In this document: in pieces, positions 42,181 to 52,092 of the stretch
Position numbering within the stretch: position 1 is the stretch's first letter
Layout: each line of letters starts with the position of its first letter
DNA from: G963677915 sp963677915
Lineage (GTDB): Bacteria > Bacillota > Clostridia > Lachnospirales > Vallitaleaceae
DNA length: 64,000 nt
NCBI GenBank assembly: GCA_963677915.2
Contig: CAXXGE010000004.1
Coordinates: 1 to 64,000 of the forward strand
Direction: 5' to 3'
The notes under the pieces: generated by a model
Databases searched by the model: none
The model's input: only the letters and a program-made list of their open reading frames with translations
What the model was told of the DNA's origin: nothing
Position numbers and translations under genes: made by a program

Positions 42181-44175
42181 ATGAGAATTGCACTAGCAGG
42201 AAACCCGAACAGCGGGAAGACGACGCTGTTCAACGCCATAACAGGCAAAGTGGCACATGTTGGAAACTGGGCGGGCGTAACCGTCGACAAGAAGGAAAGT
42301 GATATCAAGCGCGTATATGAGACTGGCGGAGAGAGAATTCGTGTCGTGGACCTTCCAGGAGCCTATTCCATGTCTCCCTACACGACTGAGGAAAGCATCA
42401 CCAGCGGTTATGTAAAAAGAGAAGCCCCGGATGCCATCATCAATATCGTGGATGCGACCAATTTGAGCAGGAGCCTGTTTTTCACTACCCAGCTTCTCGA
42501 ACTTGGCATTCCTGTGGTCGTGGCACTTAACAAAAGCGACCTGATGGAGAAGAAGGGCCTGTCGATTGACATTGAAAAACTATCCTCCGAGCTGGGATGT
42601 CCGGTTGTGAAAACATCACCTGTTCTCGGAACCGGCCTTAAGGAGCTTGTTGCTGCAGCAGCAAAGCTTAAAGAAGAGGGACAGACGGCGCCCTTTGACG
42701 GTTCGGGCGTGAACATGGCCGATAAAGAAGCTGTCAAGGCGATGGACCGCAAACGGTTTGCTTTTGCTGACGGCATTGTCAGGGATGTAGAGCTTAGAAA
42801 AACAGAAAGCAGCAAGCAGACATGGCAGGACAGAGCAGACAGAGTCATTGCTCACAGATTGCTTGGTATTCCTATTTTCGCGGCTGTAATCTATGCTGTC
42901 TTTTCCATCTCGCAGAGCTATCTTGGTCCCTTGCTAGCGGACTTTTTCGTTGGCTGGATCGATGCGGCCTATGTCTTTGTAGAGGGTCTGCTCACGGACA
43001 ATGTATCGCCAGTACTGCGTGCGCTTCTTCTTGACGGCATCATCGGCGGTGTCAGTGCGGTCGTAGGCTTCCTGCCCCTTATCATGGTGCTCTTCTTCCT
43101 GCTTGCTCTCCTTGAGGACAGTGGCTATATGGCAAGGGTTGCGGTTGTCATGGACAGATACCTTAAGAAAGTAGGGTTGTCCGGCAAGTCCATTATACCG
43201 ATGGTCATCGGAACTGGCTGTGCCATTCCGGGCATCATGGCCACAAGAACAATCAGGGACAAACGCCAACGCCGGACAACTGCCATGCTGACACCTTTCA
43301 TGCCGTGTGGTGCGAAGCTGCCTGTCATCGCCCTGTTTGCCGGCGTCTTCTTCGAGGATTCGGCTTGGGTGGGCACATCCATGTACTTTGCAGCAATCCT
43401 CATTGTCATTGCGGGAGCCTTGATTGTGAAGAAGATTACGAAGGAAGAAGCATCGAGGTCCTATTTTATCATCGAGCTGCCCGAGTACCGCTTGCCGAGC
43501 ATCAAGCGTGCTTTCGTCTCAATGATTTCAAGGGCCAAGGCGTTCATCATAAAGGCGTTTACAATTATCATGGTCTGCAATGCGGTTATTCAGATTATGC
43601 AGACGTTCACCTTGGGCTTTAAAGTCGTCGGTGAAGGGATGGAAAGCCATAGCATCCTAGCAAGCCTGGCGGGGCCTTTTGCGGTCATACTCATCCCACT
43701 CGGATTCGGTGTATGGCAGCTGGCGGCAGCGGCTATTACGGGCTTCATCGCCAAGGAGAACGTGGTCGGCACACTGGCTGTTGTCTATAGCATCGCCAAC
43801 TTCATTGACACGGAGGAACTTGCTCTTGTATCCGGTGCGGAAAACGTCGCTTCAGTCATGGGACTGTCTTCGGTGGCGGCACTGTCGTACCTGATGTTCA
43901 ACCTGTTTACACCGCCGTGTTTTGCGGCAATCGGCGCCATGAGCGCTGAGATGGAAAGCAGGAAATGGCTCTGGGCCGGACTCGGATTCCAGCTGGGCAT
44001 GGGTTATACGGTAGCCTACTTTGTCTACCAGATCGGGACCCTTGCGACGACAGGCAGATTCGGAGAGGCAGCACTGCCGGGACTTGCAGGCGTCGCTGCA
44101 ATTACTGGCATCATCGTTTATATGATGCTGCGGAAAGACAACAGAAGACTTGTTGAGCTGGAGGAGGTGGCCTGA
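42181..44175 (+). CDS. feoB: Ferrous iron transporter FeoB
   Basis: A 664-residue iron(II) transporter. The N-terminal G-domain has GNPNSGKTTLFNAITG (residues 7-22), the switch region GNWAGVTVDKKE, DLPGAYS and NKSD. A helical spacer (about 165-215) leads to the two Gate domains with about ten membrane helices (FFLLALLEDSGYMARVA, PFMPCGAKLPV, CFAAIGAMSAEM). It has no FeoC. GGAGGG precedes the ATG. It is the last gene of dtxR-feoA-feoB; a repeat-pair hairpin follows 39 bp later. Confidence 0.96.
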   Translation: MRIALAGNPNSGKTTLFNAITGKVAHVGNWAGVTVDKKESDIKRVYETGGERIRVVDLPGAYSMSPYTTEESITSGYVKREAPDAIINIVDATNLSRSLFFTTQLLELGIPVVVALNKSDLMEKKGLSIDIEKLSSELGCPVVKTSPVLGTGLKELVAAAAKLKEEGQTAPFDGSGVNMADKEAVKAMDRKRFAFADGIVRDVELRKTESSKQTWQDRADRVIAHRLLGIPIFAAVIYAVFSISQSYLGPLLADFFVGWIDAAYVFVEGLLTDNVSPVLRALLLDGIIGGVSAVVGFLPLIMVLFFLLALLEDSGYMARVAVVMDRYLKKVGLSGKSIIPMVIGTGCAIPGIMATRTIRDKRQRRTTAMLTPFMPCGAKLPVIALFAGVFFEDSAWVGTSMYFAAILIVIAGALIVKKITKEEASRSYFIIELPEYRLPSIKRAFVSMISRAKAFIIKAFTIIMVCNAVIQIMQTFTLGFKVVGEGMESHSILASLAGPFAVILIPLGFGVWQLAAAAITGFIAKENVVGTLAVVYSIANFIDTEELALVSGAENVASVMGLSSVAALSYLMFNLFTPPCFAAIGAMSAEMESRKWLWAGLGFQLGMGYTVAYFVYQIGTLATTGRFGEAALPGLAGVAAITGIIVYMMLRKDNRRLVELEEVA

Positions 44176-44213
44176 TGCTGACAAATATCATCGTATTTTG
44201 ATGGCAAATCTTA

Positions 44214-44282
44214 ATGCCAGAGGGACGGACCTTTTTGGCACAGGTTGAATACCCGTGCCAAAAAGGTCCGTCCCTCTGGCAT
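44214..44282. repeat. Palindromic repeat pair, ACGGACC subtype
   Basis: Copies at 44214-44241 and 44255-44282 in opposite orientation with a 13-bp spacer, able to form a 26-bp hairpin. It lies between the converging feoB and rsgI genes and may end both transcripts. Confidence 0.9.
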
Positions 44283-44295
44283 TGCAATTATTCCG

Positions 44296-45264
44296 TCAAT
44301 TCTTTCCTTTAGAACCAGATCCTGAACCAGATCCTGAACCAGATCCTGAACCAGATCCTGAACCCGATCCTGAACCCGAACCGGAATCCGAACCTGAACC
44401 CGGACCAGGGCCAGCACCGTTATCGGAACCGGCATCATTTTGGTTCTGATTCTGCTCTTGATTCTGCTCTTGATTTTGAGAATCTTCGCCAGCGTTCTGT
44501 TCCTGAGATTGTTCTTGTTCTTGCTCTTTTTCTTGTTCCTGATTCATCTGTGTCTGTGACATGATCTCTCTGACCGGTTTGTCAAGCCATTCATCCAAGT
44601 CGTCTTCATCCAGATCATCTGAGCTTTCAATGAGTTTCTCCACCAGGTTCAGCTTGCCGGGTGTGACACCGAGCTCCCTGGCTTCTGCGACTCTTTCAGC
44701 CCCGACCGCTTCAGCGTTCACAACGGCTTCGCGGTTGTTCTTTTCGACACCTTGGTTGGCGACTTGTGCAAGGATTTGTGCAAGTGCGCCTGCCTTCTCC
44801 ATGTTCTTGGACGACGTGGCGATAGCGATACCGCTGTCCTCACTGTCCAGATAGCCTTCTTCTGCAATGGCATCGATGCATTCCGAAAGTGCCAACTGGA
44901 TACGATCATGCTTCATGTCCTTGAGCTCAAGGCGTTCAAGAATCGCTTCGCCGTCGGCATTGACACCCTCGGCGGAAAGAACCCTTTCAAAGCGGTTCAG
45001 TGTGAATTCCAGCGAAGGATTCACATCCATGCTTACATAGGTATAAGGCGTGTAATAGGCATAGGCACCTATACCGATGAACAATAACAAGCTTGCGGCG
45101 ACCGATGCTAAAGTATACATCCTTTTGGGTTTGATTTGGTTTTTCATATTGATTTCTACCTCCTGTCCGATTAGGTAATCCTGATTTCTTACCTTGGTGA
45201 CACATCCATCGTCAGAAAGTATGGCGGCGATATTCCTGCGTATTTCAACAACAATTCCTTTCAT
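44296..45264 (-). CDS. rsgI: RsgI-type anti-sigma factor with Ser-Gly repeat tail
   Basis: A 322-residue membrane anti-sigma factor. The N-terminal RsgI domain (MKGIVVEIRRNIAAILSDDG, residues 1-50) would hold SigI in the cytoplasm. One membrane helix (about 62-82) leads to the conserved extracellular YTYVSMDVNPSLEFTLNRF. Then come an alpha-beta domain, a Gln/Glu/Asn-rich stretch and an (SG)n tail of about 25 residues ending SKGKN. The tail replaces the carbohydrate-binding modules seen in C. thermocellum RsgIs and may span the wall. AAAGGAGG precedes the ATG; its start lies one base after the sigI stop. Confidence 0.88.
   Translation of the reverse strand: MKGIVVEIRRNIAAILSDDGCVTKVRNQDYLIGQEVEINMKNQIKPKRMYTLASVAASLLLFIGIGAYAYYTPYTYVSMDVNPSLEFTLNRFERVLSAEGVNADGEAILERLELKDMKHDRIQLALSECIDAIAEEGYLDSEDSGIAIATSSKNMEKAGALAQILAQVANQGVEKNNREAVVNAEAVGAERVAEARELGVTPGKLNLVEKLIESSDDLDEDDLDEWLDKPVREIMSQTQMNQEQEKEQEQEQSQEQNAGEDSQNQEQNQEQNQNQNDAGSDNGAGPGPGSGSDSGSGSGSGSGSGSGSGSGSGSGSGSKGKN
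44311..44404 (-). repeat. 12-bp tandem repeat encoding the Ser-Gly tail
   Basis: CCAGATCCTGAA and close variants repeat about seven times inside rsgI. Repeats of this kind can change in copy number in steps of four codons without breaking the frame. Confidence 0.85.
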
Positions 45265-45265
45265 A

Positions 45266-45979
45266 TCAATGACCTCCTTTTCTGATGAATGACATGTACT
45301 CAGCAAGTGCAGGATACTCTCCGGAAAGTATCACCACTGCTGCTATAATATATCTACGGTGGTGTTCCAATAATTTCCGGGGTAGGTCGGTAGTTTTACA
45401 AATATTTTTTATTGGCAGCTTGCAGGTGCTTTCGAGTTCATTGCGGATAATAGTGCTTTCAAGAATGTAAAGGACAGCTTTTTTGCATGCATTACGCGTC
45501 TTCTCGGTCTTGGGGGAACAGGACGCCAGATTGAAAAATGAAAAGCCGAACTTATTGAATTCGCTGTTGGCTGCTTCGATCTCATACTTAATAGAAGTAT
45601 CCTTCTGTACGGATAGCTTCTCAGACAACTCAATCCGGATGCCGGGACTGACATCTTCCTCATGTTCTGCACCAAACACCACCGGGTCAACAGACAGCTC
45701 AGGATCGCGCTTTCTTTCTGAGCGATAATGGTCAATCAGACTCCGTCTGATAGCCAGTTCAGCAAAGGGGATGAAACTGCCTTTGTCGGGATCGTATTTT
45801 TTCACGGCGTTTGAAAAGGCGATCAGAGCAACAGACCATTCATCATCGCTCTTGTCTATATATTTGTGGCACGTCTGATAGGCACAGTGGATAATGAAAT
45901 GGTTCATTTCATCGACGAACTCGGAAAAAAACCTATCGTCTTCAGCGGCCTGTACAGCTTTTTCGTCTATGATTCCCAC
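45266..45979 (-). CDS. sigI: RNA polymerase sigma factor SigI
   Basis: A 237-residue sigma factor of the SigI group. Region 2 holds DDEWSVALIAFSNAVKKYDPDKGSFIPFAELAIRRSLIDHYR (about residues 42-85), and the SigI C-terminal domain has LPRKLLEHHRRYIIAAVVILSGEYP. SigI governs heat or wall-polysaccharide responses and is held by RsgI, encoded next. AAGGAGGTG is spaced for a GTG at 45979; the ATG 21 bases upstream has no such site. Confidence 0.9.
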   Translation of the reverse strand: MGIIDEKAVQAAEDDRFFSEFVDEMNHFIIHCAYQTCHKYIDKSDDEWSVALIAFSNAVKKYDPDKGSFIPFAELAIRRSLIDHYRSERKRDPELSVDPVVFGAEHEEDVSPGIRIELSEKLSVQKDTSIKYEIEAANSEFNKFGFSFFNLASCSPKTEKTRNACKKAVLYILESTIIRNELESTCKLPIKNICKTTDLPRKLLEHHRRYIIAAVVILSGEYPALAEYMSFIRKGGH

Positions 45980-46010
45980 GGTGCACCTCCTTCTTCCCAT
46001 TTATATATAT

Positions 46011-46044
46011 ACGGAAATATCACTGAAAATTCAGGGGTGGTTCC
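46011..46044 (-). promoter_or_regulatory. Possible SigI autoregulated promoter
   Basis: On the minus strand, GGAACCACCCCT is followed about 20 bp later by CCGTATA. C-rich -35 elements are reported for SigI promoters, so self-control is plausible, but spacing and -10 are uncertain. Confidence 0.3.
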
Positions 46045-46081
46045 ATAAGTTTATTATCCAGTAAAATAATGGAAATAGCAA

Positions 46082-46111
46082 TTGAATAGTTGGATAGATT
46101 CGAGATATAAT
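46082..46111 (+). promoter_or_regulatory. Promoter of diguanylate cyclase gene
   Basis: TTGAAT (46082-46087) and TATAAT (46106-46111) with an 18-bp spacer. Confidence 0.7.
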
Positions 46112-46143
46112 ATTTATAAGACACAGGCACTGGAAGTGAGAGT

Positions 46144-47472
46144 ATGATAAGTCAGAACAGTACAAATAAATACGTCAAATCATTGGTCATCCTGTTCGCT
46201 GTCGCGGTGGTCGTACTTGCTGTGCTTGGGTATATGATGCTTGCGGCCAAAGGGGAACTTGTTGAAAGCAATATGAACCGTTATACGTCCTATATCCTTG
46301 TCGATGAACTAAGGCAGTCTTCCGACGACATGACGAAATTCATCAGGATGTATACCGAAACCGGGGACACCTATTACAAAGATCTGTACAATGACGTTAT
46401 GGGTATCAGGGACGGCACACTGCCGAGACCTATATACTACAAAGAAATCTACTGGGATCTGATGCTGCCTCATAAGGGGAGGGCGGGTCAGGAAGGTGAA
46501 AAAGTCTCCTTGTTGACGCTCATGCTCAATGCTGGATTTACGCCTGACGAACTCGAGATACTGTCCATGGCAGAAGATGAGTCGAAATATCTTGAATACA
46601 TTGAACTTACAGCAATCCGGGCAATGGAAGGAATACTGACAGATGATGACAGAAAAGGCATGCTTCAAGGCGAATCCAATGAAGCCTATGCACGTCGCAT
46701 TCTGAACGACCAGAGATATATCGAAAGCAAAGCAAGCATCGTGTCTCTGATACAGAAATTCTACACCATGATCAATGCACGGACGCAGGCACAGGTGGAA
46801 GAAGCAGAAAAGAAATCGACGCTATATGCAGGTCTGTTTATAATAGCCATTTCCGTACTTGCCGTTTCCGTACTGATCCTTCTGGCCAGGACGTTCAAGC
46901 TGTTCCATGTGAGCAGGGAGGACCTGGAGGAACTGGTGGAAAGCAGGACGGCTGAGCTGAAGGAGAGCAAGGCGCTGACTGTCAAGGATCCCATGTTGGA
47001 TGCCTATAACAGGAGAGGGTTCCTGAACGAGATGGCACTCGAAATTGACAGACTCGGAAGATATGGACACATGTCCACACTTATTATTGTCGATATCGAT
47101 AAATTCAAGGAGGTCAATGATTCAATCGGACACTTCCAAGCCGACGAAATTCTGAAAGACTTCGTTGAAAAGGTGAACAAACAGTTAAGGGCTAGCGATA
47201 TTTTCGGAAGGATCGGCGGTGACGAATTTGCCATTATTATTACATCCGCACCTGTTGATGAAGCAGCTAGGGTAGCGGAGCGTATACTTGAGAAGGTGAA
47301 CAACGAACCCGCTAAGGTTGAAGATATTTACTATAGCTATACCATCAGCATGGGTTTGACCGAAATGGGTGGTAAACACCTGGCGATGAATGAACTGCTG
47401 CACAGAGCTGACGAGGCCCTGTATGAAGCTAAGAATGCTGGAAGAAACAGATATGCCATAAAGAAGGACTAG
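46144..47472 (+). CDS. Membrane diguanylate cyclase (GGDEF)
   Basis: A 442-residue c-di-GMP synthase. There is a helix at about residues 14-35, an extracytoplasmic sensor region (36-225) and a second helix (about 226-250). A short coiled-coil then leads into a GGDEF domain from residue 285. The active site GRIGGDEFAI (GGDEF at 358-362) is intact, and there is no RxxD inhibitory motif directly before it. The sensor resembles no domain recognised here. No EAL or PilZ partner is in the window. Confidence 0.93.
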   Translation: MISQNSTNKYVKSLVILFAVAVVVLAVLGYMMLAAKGELVESNMNRYTSYILVDELRQSSDDMTKFIRMYTETGDTYYKDLYNDVMGIRDGTLPRPIYYKEIYWDLMLPHKGRAGQEGEKVSLLTLMLNAGFTPDELEILSMAEDESKYLEYIELTAIRAMEGILTDDDRKGMLQGESNEAYARRILNDQRYIESKASIVSLIQKFYTMINARTQAQVEEAEKKSTLYAGLFIIAISVLAVSVLILLARTFKLFHVSREDLEELVESRTAELKESKALTVKDPMLDAYNRRGFLNEMALEIDRLGRYGHMSTLIIVDIDKFKEVNDSIGHFQADEILKDFVEKVNKQLRASDIFGRIGGDEFAIIITSAPVDEAARVAERILEKVNNEPAKVEDIYYSYTISMGLTEMGGKHLAMNELLHRADEALYEAKNAGRNRYAIKKD

Positions 47473-47499
47473 TTTATTAGTTGAAAGGAGAAAGCGAAC

Positions 47500-48012
47500 A
47501 TGAAAAAAAGAACAGGCATCATCACAATCGGTGGGGAACCAAAAACACTGGTTGGAAAGCCCATCAAGGTCGGAGACAAGGCTCCTGATTTCACTGTTTG
47601 GGACAAGGATTTGAATCCTGTAACCCTCAAGGATGTGGCAGGCAAGAAGGTCATTCTTACATTTTCGCCATCCATAGATACATCTGTCTGCGAGCTTCAA
47701 GCCAAACGGTTCAACCAGGAGGCTGCTAAACTCGACGATGTGGTCATCTACATGATTACGCGCGACCTGCCTTTCGCGCAAGGACGTTTTTGCGCAGCAG
47801 AAGGTATCGATGCAGTCAAGATGCTTTCAGATTACAGGGAACTTTCATTCGGACTCCAGTATGGTTTGGTCGTGGAGGAAACACAGTTGCTTACCCGTGG
47901 TGTCATCGTTATAGACAGGGATGGAAAGGTAGTCTATGAACAGATCGTTCCTGAGGTATCAACTGAGCCAGATTATGATACAGCCTTGGCAGCAGTCAAA
48001 GCACTCTCATAG
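47500..48012 (+). CDS. tpx: Thiol peroxidase
   Basis: A 170-residue atypical 2-Cys peroxiredoxin that reduces peroxides using thioredoxin. The peroxidatic Cys64 is in SPSIDTSVCELQ and the resolving Cys98 in GRFCAAEGI, the Tpx spacing. GAAAGGAG precedes the ATG. It follows the cyclase gene by 27 bp and precedes the cupin gene by 31 bp. Confidence 0.95.
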   Translation: MKKRTGIITIGGEPKTLVGKPIKVGDKAPDFTVWDKDLNPVTLKDVAGKKVILTFSPSIDTSVCELQAKRFNQEAAKLDDVVIYMITRDLPFAQGRFCAAEGIDAVKMLSDYRELSFGLQYGLVVEETQLLTRGVIVIDRDGKVVYEQIVPEVSTEPDYDTALAAVKALS

Positions 48013-48043
48013 CTGCATCGATAGTTGGAAATGGGAGGTAGAT

Positions 48044-48391
48044 ATGGTAAGAAGAACAGAAGAAATGGTTACTGAATTCAGAAAAAGGATGAGAGACGGA
48101 GATGGAACCGCTGAAATCAAGCATATCTATAAAGGCGATGAGCTGAAAGGCAATACACGATTGTGTGCTCAGATAACGCTTGAACCGAATGCGTCGATTG
48201 GCACCCATATCCATGAAAACGAGGAAGAGGTCTACTATATCCTTGAAGGTGAAGGTGAAGTGATCGACGATGGCCAACCGGTTGCCGTAAAGAAGGGCGA
48301 TGCCATTTTAACGAGAGACGGTGCCAGCCATTCCATAAGAAATACCGGGAACGCAGACCTCGTCTTTATGGCGGTCATAAATTTATATTGA
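48044..48391 (+). CDS. Small cupin-domain protein
   Basis: A 115-residue single-cupin protein. Cupin motif 1 is IGTHIHENEEEVYYILEGEG and motif 2 is GDAILTRDGASHSIRNTG, so the His/Glu metal site is complete. The substrate is unknown. GGGAGG fits the ATG at 48044; the longer upstream frame overlaps tpx and is not supported. Confidence 0.85.
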   Translation: MVRRTEEMVTEFRKRMRDGDGTAEIKHIYKGDELKGNTRLCAQITLEPNASIGTHIHENEEEVYYILEGEGEVIDDGQPVAVKKGDAILTRDGASHSIRNTGNADLVFMAVINLY

Positions 48392-48397
48392 AGGTGC

Positions 48398-48431
48398 AAA
48401 AAATCCGCGAAGTAGAATCCGCGGATTTTTT
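48398..48431. terminator. Bidirectional terminator
   Basis: AAAAAATCCGCG pairs with CGCGGATTTTTT around a short loop. It lies between the converging cupin and DUF169 genes and serves both. Confidence 0.88.
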
Positions 48432-48432
48432 A

Positions 48433-49230
48433 CTATCCGTTGTCTTTGTAGAAATAGCCCTTGCCCCTGTGCAGCTTGTTCCCGGGAGAGAGGCCGTGCC
48501 GTCTGAGCCGGTGTACGATCTCATGCTTCAGATTGTCTGGCTCGCAGGGATCTGCAGTTTCGACGAGTCCGTCGAGGAGCCTTTCCGCCATCGCAAAGGG
48601 GAAGGATACCATCATAAGCTCTTCGGGCCATTTGCAGACATAGCGTGTGCCCGAGCAAAGCAACGAGACAGTGAATTCCTGGTCTGTCAGCGGGAGGGCG
48701 GTGGATTCGAAGCAAACGCCGCACATGCCGGACATTTTGAAATCCTTCTTGAAGCCCTCGTGGTAGGTGTAGGCCTGGATCAGGCGCATGGCCTGATAGG
48801 GCTTGCAGACGATGATGACCACATCCGGGTCTTCCGGCAGTTTTGTCAGTGGGCCGACGACGATGCCCGCTGTCATATCCGCAACAGGTCTAACCGTTTG
48901 GTGTTGCCTGGCTGCTGCAGGATAGTCAGCATAGAGTCCGCTGTCGAACCACCCGCGGATACCTTCATCCTCTTCATAGAAGGGTTCGATGCCGAGGAGT
49001 TTGGCCGATGTATCGCAGGCGAAATTATCCGGTCCTGCTTTTATGAGCTTGCCGTTGACACCCATCTTCACCATTTGGCAGTAGTAGGAAGCGGTACTCA
49101 GTTGTCTTATTTCGAGCGATTCGAATTCGGCCTTGTCATGGTATAGCTTGACGCCGATGACCCTTTTCTCGAGCCTCAGATAGCTGTAAAGCATGGCTTC
49201 TATATTCGAACGCATTATTTTGTTATCCAT
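48433..49230 (-). CDS. DUF169 family protein
   Basis: A 265-residue protein of the DUF169 family, common in anaerobes and methanogens, function unknown. Seen are LEKRVIGVKLY near residue 20, STASYYCQMVKMG, and a Cys-rich KMSGMCGVCFES that might bind metal. Its ATG lies 15 bp inside the end of the yehW-like gene behind AAAGGAAAC, so it is the last gene of the betaine-transporter operon and may be functionally linked. Confidence 0.8.
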   Translation of the reverse strand: MDNKIMRSNIEAMLYSYLRLEKRVIGVKLYHDKAEFESLEIRQLSTASYYCQMVKMGVNGKLIKAGPDNFACDTSAKLLGIEPFYEEDEGIRGWFDSGLYADYPAAARQHQTVRPVADMTAGIVVGPLTKLPEDPDVVIIVCKPYQAMRLIQAYTYHEGFKKDFKMSGMCGVCFESTALPLTDQEFTVSLLCSGTRYVCKWPEELMMVSFPFAMAERLLDGLVETADPCEPDNLKHEIVHRLRRHGLSPGNKLHRGKGYFYKDNG

Positions 49231-49957
49231 TGAAGTTTCCTTTCCGCGCGCGCAAACAGCCTGTCGGCAAGCAATGCCAGAAGTGCCACCGGGATGGCTC
49301 CCTTCAGGATCAGCACCGGGTCGTCTGTCCGGATGCCGCTGACGATGGGCATGCCCAGACCGCCTGCACCGACGATGGAGCCGACTGTTGCAGCTGCGAT
49401 ATTGATGATGAAAGAGGTCCGTACCCCTGCAATCACCAGTGGCATTGCAAGAGGAAGCTCCACTTTCCTGAATCTCTGAAAATCCGTCATGCCGAGTCCT
49501 TTTGCTGCAGTCAGTATGTCCTCGTCCATATCCTCGAGTCCATGGATCGTATTCATGAGGATTGGCAGGATACCGTACAGGACCAGTGCTACGATGACGG
49601 GCTTGAATCCGTATCCCAGAGCCGGAACCAGAAGGGCGATGACTGCGATGGTCGGGAACGTGGTGCCGAAGCTGCCAAGGGTCAAAAGGAGCTCCTTCAT
49701 CCCTTCAGCGCGGAACAGATGGACCAGTGATCCCGTGGTGAAGGCGAAGAGGAAGGCGCTGGCAGAGGAGGCGGCGACGACCAGCAGATACTGGAATGCC
49801 AGCTCATACAGAGGTGCCCATTCGACAGCATCCTTTTTCCTGGCCGATGACAGGTTCAAGGAGCGTTGCGAACAGCTGGAAGTCAAAAATTGAACAGAAG
49901 GAACAGCAGCAGCAGGACCGTTTCCGGTATCCACAATCTTTCCATACTTTTCCTCAT
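49215..49957 (-). CDS. Osmolyte ABC permease, YehW-like, frameshifted
   Basis: Inner-membrane permease of a glycine-betaine/choline-type (QAT/Opu) ABC importer. The main frame (from about 49830) has the ALGYGFKPVIVALVLYGILPILMNTIHGL region and the EAA-type loop GLGMTDFQRFRKVELPLAMPLVIAGVRTS. The N-terminus (MRKSMERLWIPETVLLLLF, starting in the ATGA overlap at 49957) lies in another frame, with two shifts near 49885 and 49840. Repaired length is about 245 residues, like E. coli YehW. It is the fourth gene of yehZ-Y-X-W order. Confidence 0.8.
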
Positions 49958-50906
49958 GGCCTCGAACCTCCGAATATTTTCACGATGCCGTCGAAGTCTA
50001 TGTCATAGGATTCTTGGCCCCGAGCCACCTGGATGCTGTCTGAACCGGACATCAGCATGGCGCGACAGTACCTCCTTGAATGTAGCCTCATCGGTCAGGA
50101 CCGTGGAGGAAGGAGAATCGAAAGCTTCCCCCTGGCCGGCGAACAGTCCAGGGTAATCCCTCAGCTGGTGCTTTTCAAGGAGCTCGAGTGCGTAGCTGTC
50201 GCCGAGGAAAGAACGGGCAACAGCTTCCGCCTGGCCGGCGATGGCCATTGGATCGCCGTTGGCCACGATACTGCCCTTATTGATGATGATGAGCTTGTCC
50301 GCAAGCCGGACGGCCTCGCCGATGTCATGGGTGACGAAGACGACGGTCTTATGGAGTTTTTTGTGGATCTTCAAAAAACTCCTGCTGCAGGCGCAGCCGG
50401 TTAATCGGATCGAGAGCGCCGAAAGGCTCGTCCATCAGCAGTATTTCAGGATCGGCAGCCAAAGCCCTTGCGACGCCGACCCTCTGGGCCTCGCCACCGG
50501 AGAGCTGGCTGGGGAATTTATGGCTGTACCCGGACGGCAGTCCGACAAGGTCCAGCAGTTCGTCCACCCGTTCTTCGATCCGGCTTTTCGGCCACTTGAG
50601 CAAAGTCGGTACCACGGCGATGTTGTCCCTCACCCGCATGTGGGGAAACAAGCCGACGCCCTGGATGGCGTACCCGATGTTCCTTCTGAGCGATTCCAGT
50701 TTGAAGCTTTCAACCGACCTGCCGTCGATGAGGATACGCCCGGCATCCTGTTTGAGCAGTCTGTTGATCAGCTTGAGTGTAGTGGACTTGCCACAGCCCG
50801 ACGGACCCAGCAGCATGCAGATTTCACCCTTATCAATAGACAGACTGATGCCTTCCAGGACCTTGTGGTTTCCGTATGATTTTTCAACATTGATCAGTTC
50901 AATCAT
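49954..50906 (-). CDS. Osmolyte ABC ATPase, YehX/OpuA-like, two frameshifts
   Basis: ATP-binding subunit. Walker A GPSGCGKSTT is near residue 33, the Q-loop is AIQGVGLFPHM, the signature LSGGEAQRVG, Walker B ILLMDEP and the H-loop FVTHD. Frames break at a six-A run (plus strand 50373-50378) after LQQEF, and again near 50040 before SDSIQVARGQESYD. Each is explained by one extra base. The tail after the ATPase core (YPGLFAGQ to KIFGGS) is a degenerate CBS-like region of the OpuA family. Its stop overlaps the next permease start. Confidence 0.85.
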
Positions 50907-52091
50907 GGGCAATCTCCCCTCTGAAACGTTTCTTGAGGATTGTATCAAGGCTTGTCATCCCGACGTTCAGAATGACTGCGAGGCCTACGACCATCAGCGA
51001 CGAGACGACCACAAGGTCCGGCGCCGACTGGGCAAGACCCAGGAAAAGAATAGCGCCGAGGCCGCCGCCTCCCACAAGGCCGGCCAGAATCGTGTTGCCG
51101 ACAGTTTGAACCAGTGCGGTCCTGAAACCGGTGTATATAGCTGGAAGGGCCATGGGGAGCTCTATTTTTCGCAGCATCTGCCAGCGGCTCATACCCATAC
51201 CCTCTCCGGCTTCGATAATGCTCGGATTGATGGAGGCAAGGCCTGCGATGGCGTTGGAGGTGATGGGAAGCAGGGTGTAGACGGTCAGCACGATATAGGA
51301 CGGGAAGAAGCCGATGCCGCTGATTCCGATTTCCCTGAGAAACGGATGCCATTTGGCGAGCAGGGCAAGGGGGATCATGACCAGACCCAGCAGCGACAGA
51401 GTGGGGACGACCTGGGCGAAATTGGCGAACGTGGATACAATCCGCTCCATACCGGGATTTCTGTAGGCCCCGTAGCTCATAAGCAGGGAAAGGACAAGAC
51501 CGGTCATCGCTGCTGAGAGCGTCAGCTGGAGGTGACGCAGAAGTTCGCCGAAAATTCTGTCCGAGCGGGCGGACAGCTCCCGGATGATCGAGATATCTTC
51601 GATCCCAGCCCATCCTGTAGAAGAAAATCAGAATAAACACACAGACACCCATGGCAAAGAGCTGCATCCTTTCCTTATGAATACCCGAGTCTTTGGCGCA
51701 GCGCGCAATTAGCAGGGCAAGGCCGGCCCAGAACCGTCCAGAAACCGATGCCCAGGGAAACCCGGGCAGCGGAAGGAAGGCCTGTCAGCTGGCGGGCGGC
51801 GGCAGAACCGGTCAACGCGAGGAAGATGCCGAACACACCCAGCATCAGCAGCAACTGCACGGATGGCGTGAGCCTGCCGAAGCGGATGTACAGGAAGATG
51901 GCGGCGGCGGCCAGCAGAAAAACAGCCGCAAGGAGGAAAAGTCTTCCCTCCATGGCGGCTGATGCATCCAATACGGTTCCATCCACTATACGGTTTGGGC
52001 GGATGACCATGAACCTGCCACCCAGCAAACCTGCAGCTATGAGGATGAGTCCTATGTAGTAGGTGATGCGGTTTTCTTTGTGTGTTTCCAT
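50899..52091 (-). CDS. Osmolyte ABC permease, YehY-like, frameshifted
   Basis: Permease with an N-terminal extension of four extra membrane helices (residues 12-110, from METHKENRITYYIGL), as in E. coli YehY (385 residues). The C-terminal permease domain has QVVPTLSLLGLVMIPLAL, GMGMSRWQMLRKIELPMALPAIYTG and AGLVGGGGLGAILF. Frames shift near 51715 and near 51610. Repaired length is about 395. The stop overlaps the ATPase start. It follows the binding protein by one base. Confidence 0.82.
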
Positions 52092-52092
52092 G

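Noticed and set aside
48388..49146. 252-codon plus-strand open frame
   Set aside because: It is antisense to DUF169, whose frame is conserved and overlaps the yeh operon properly.
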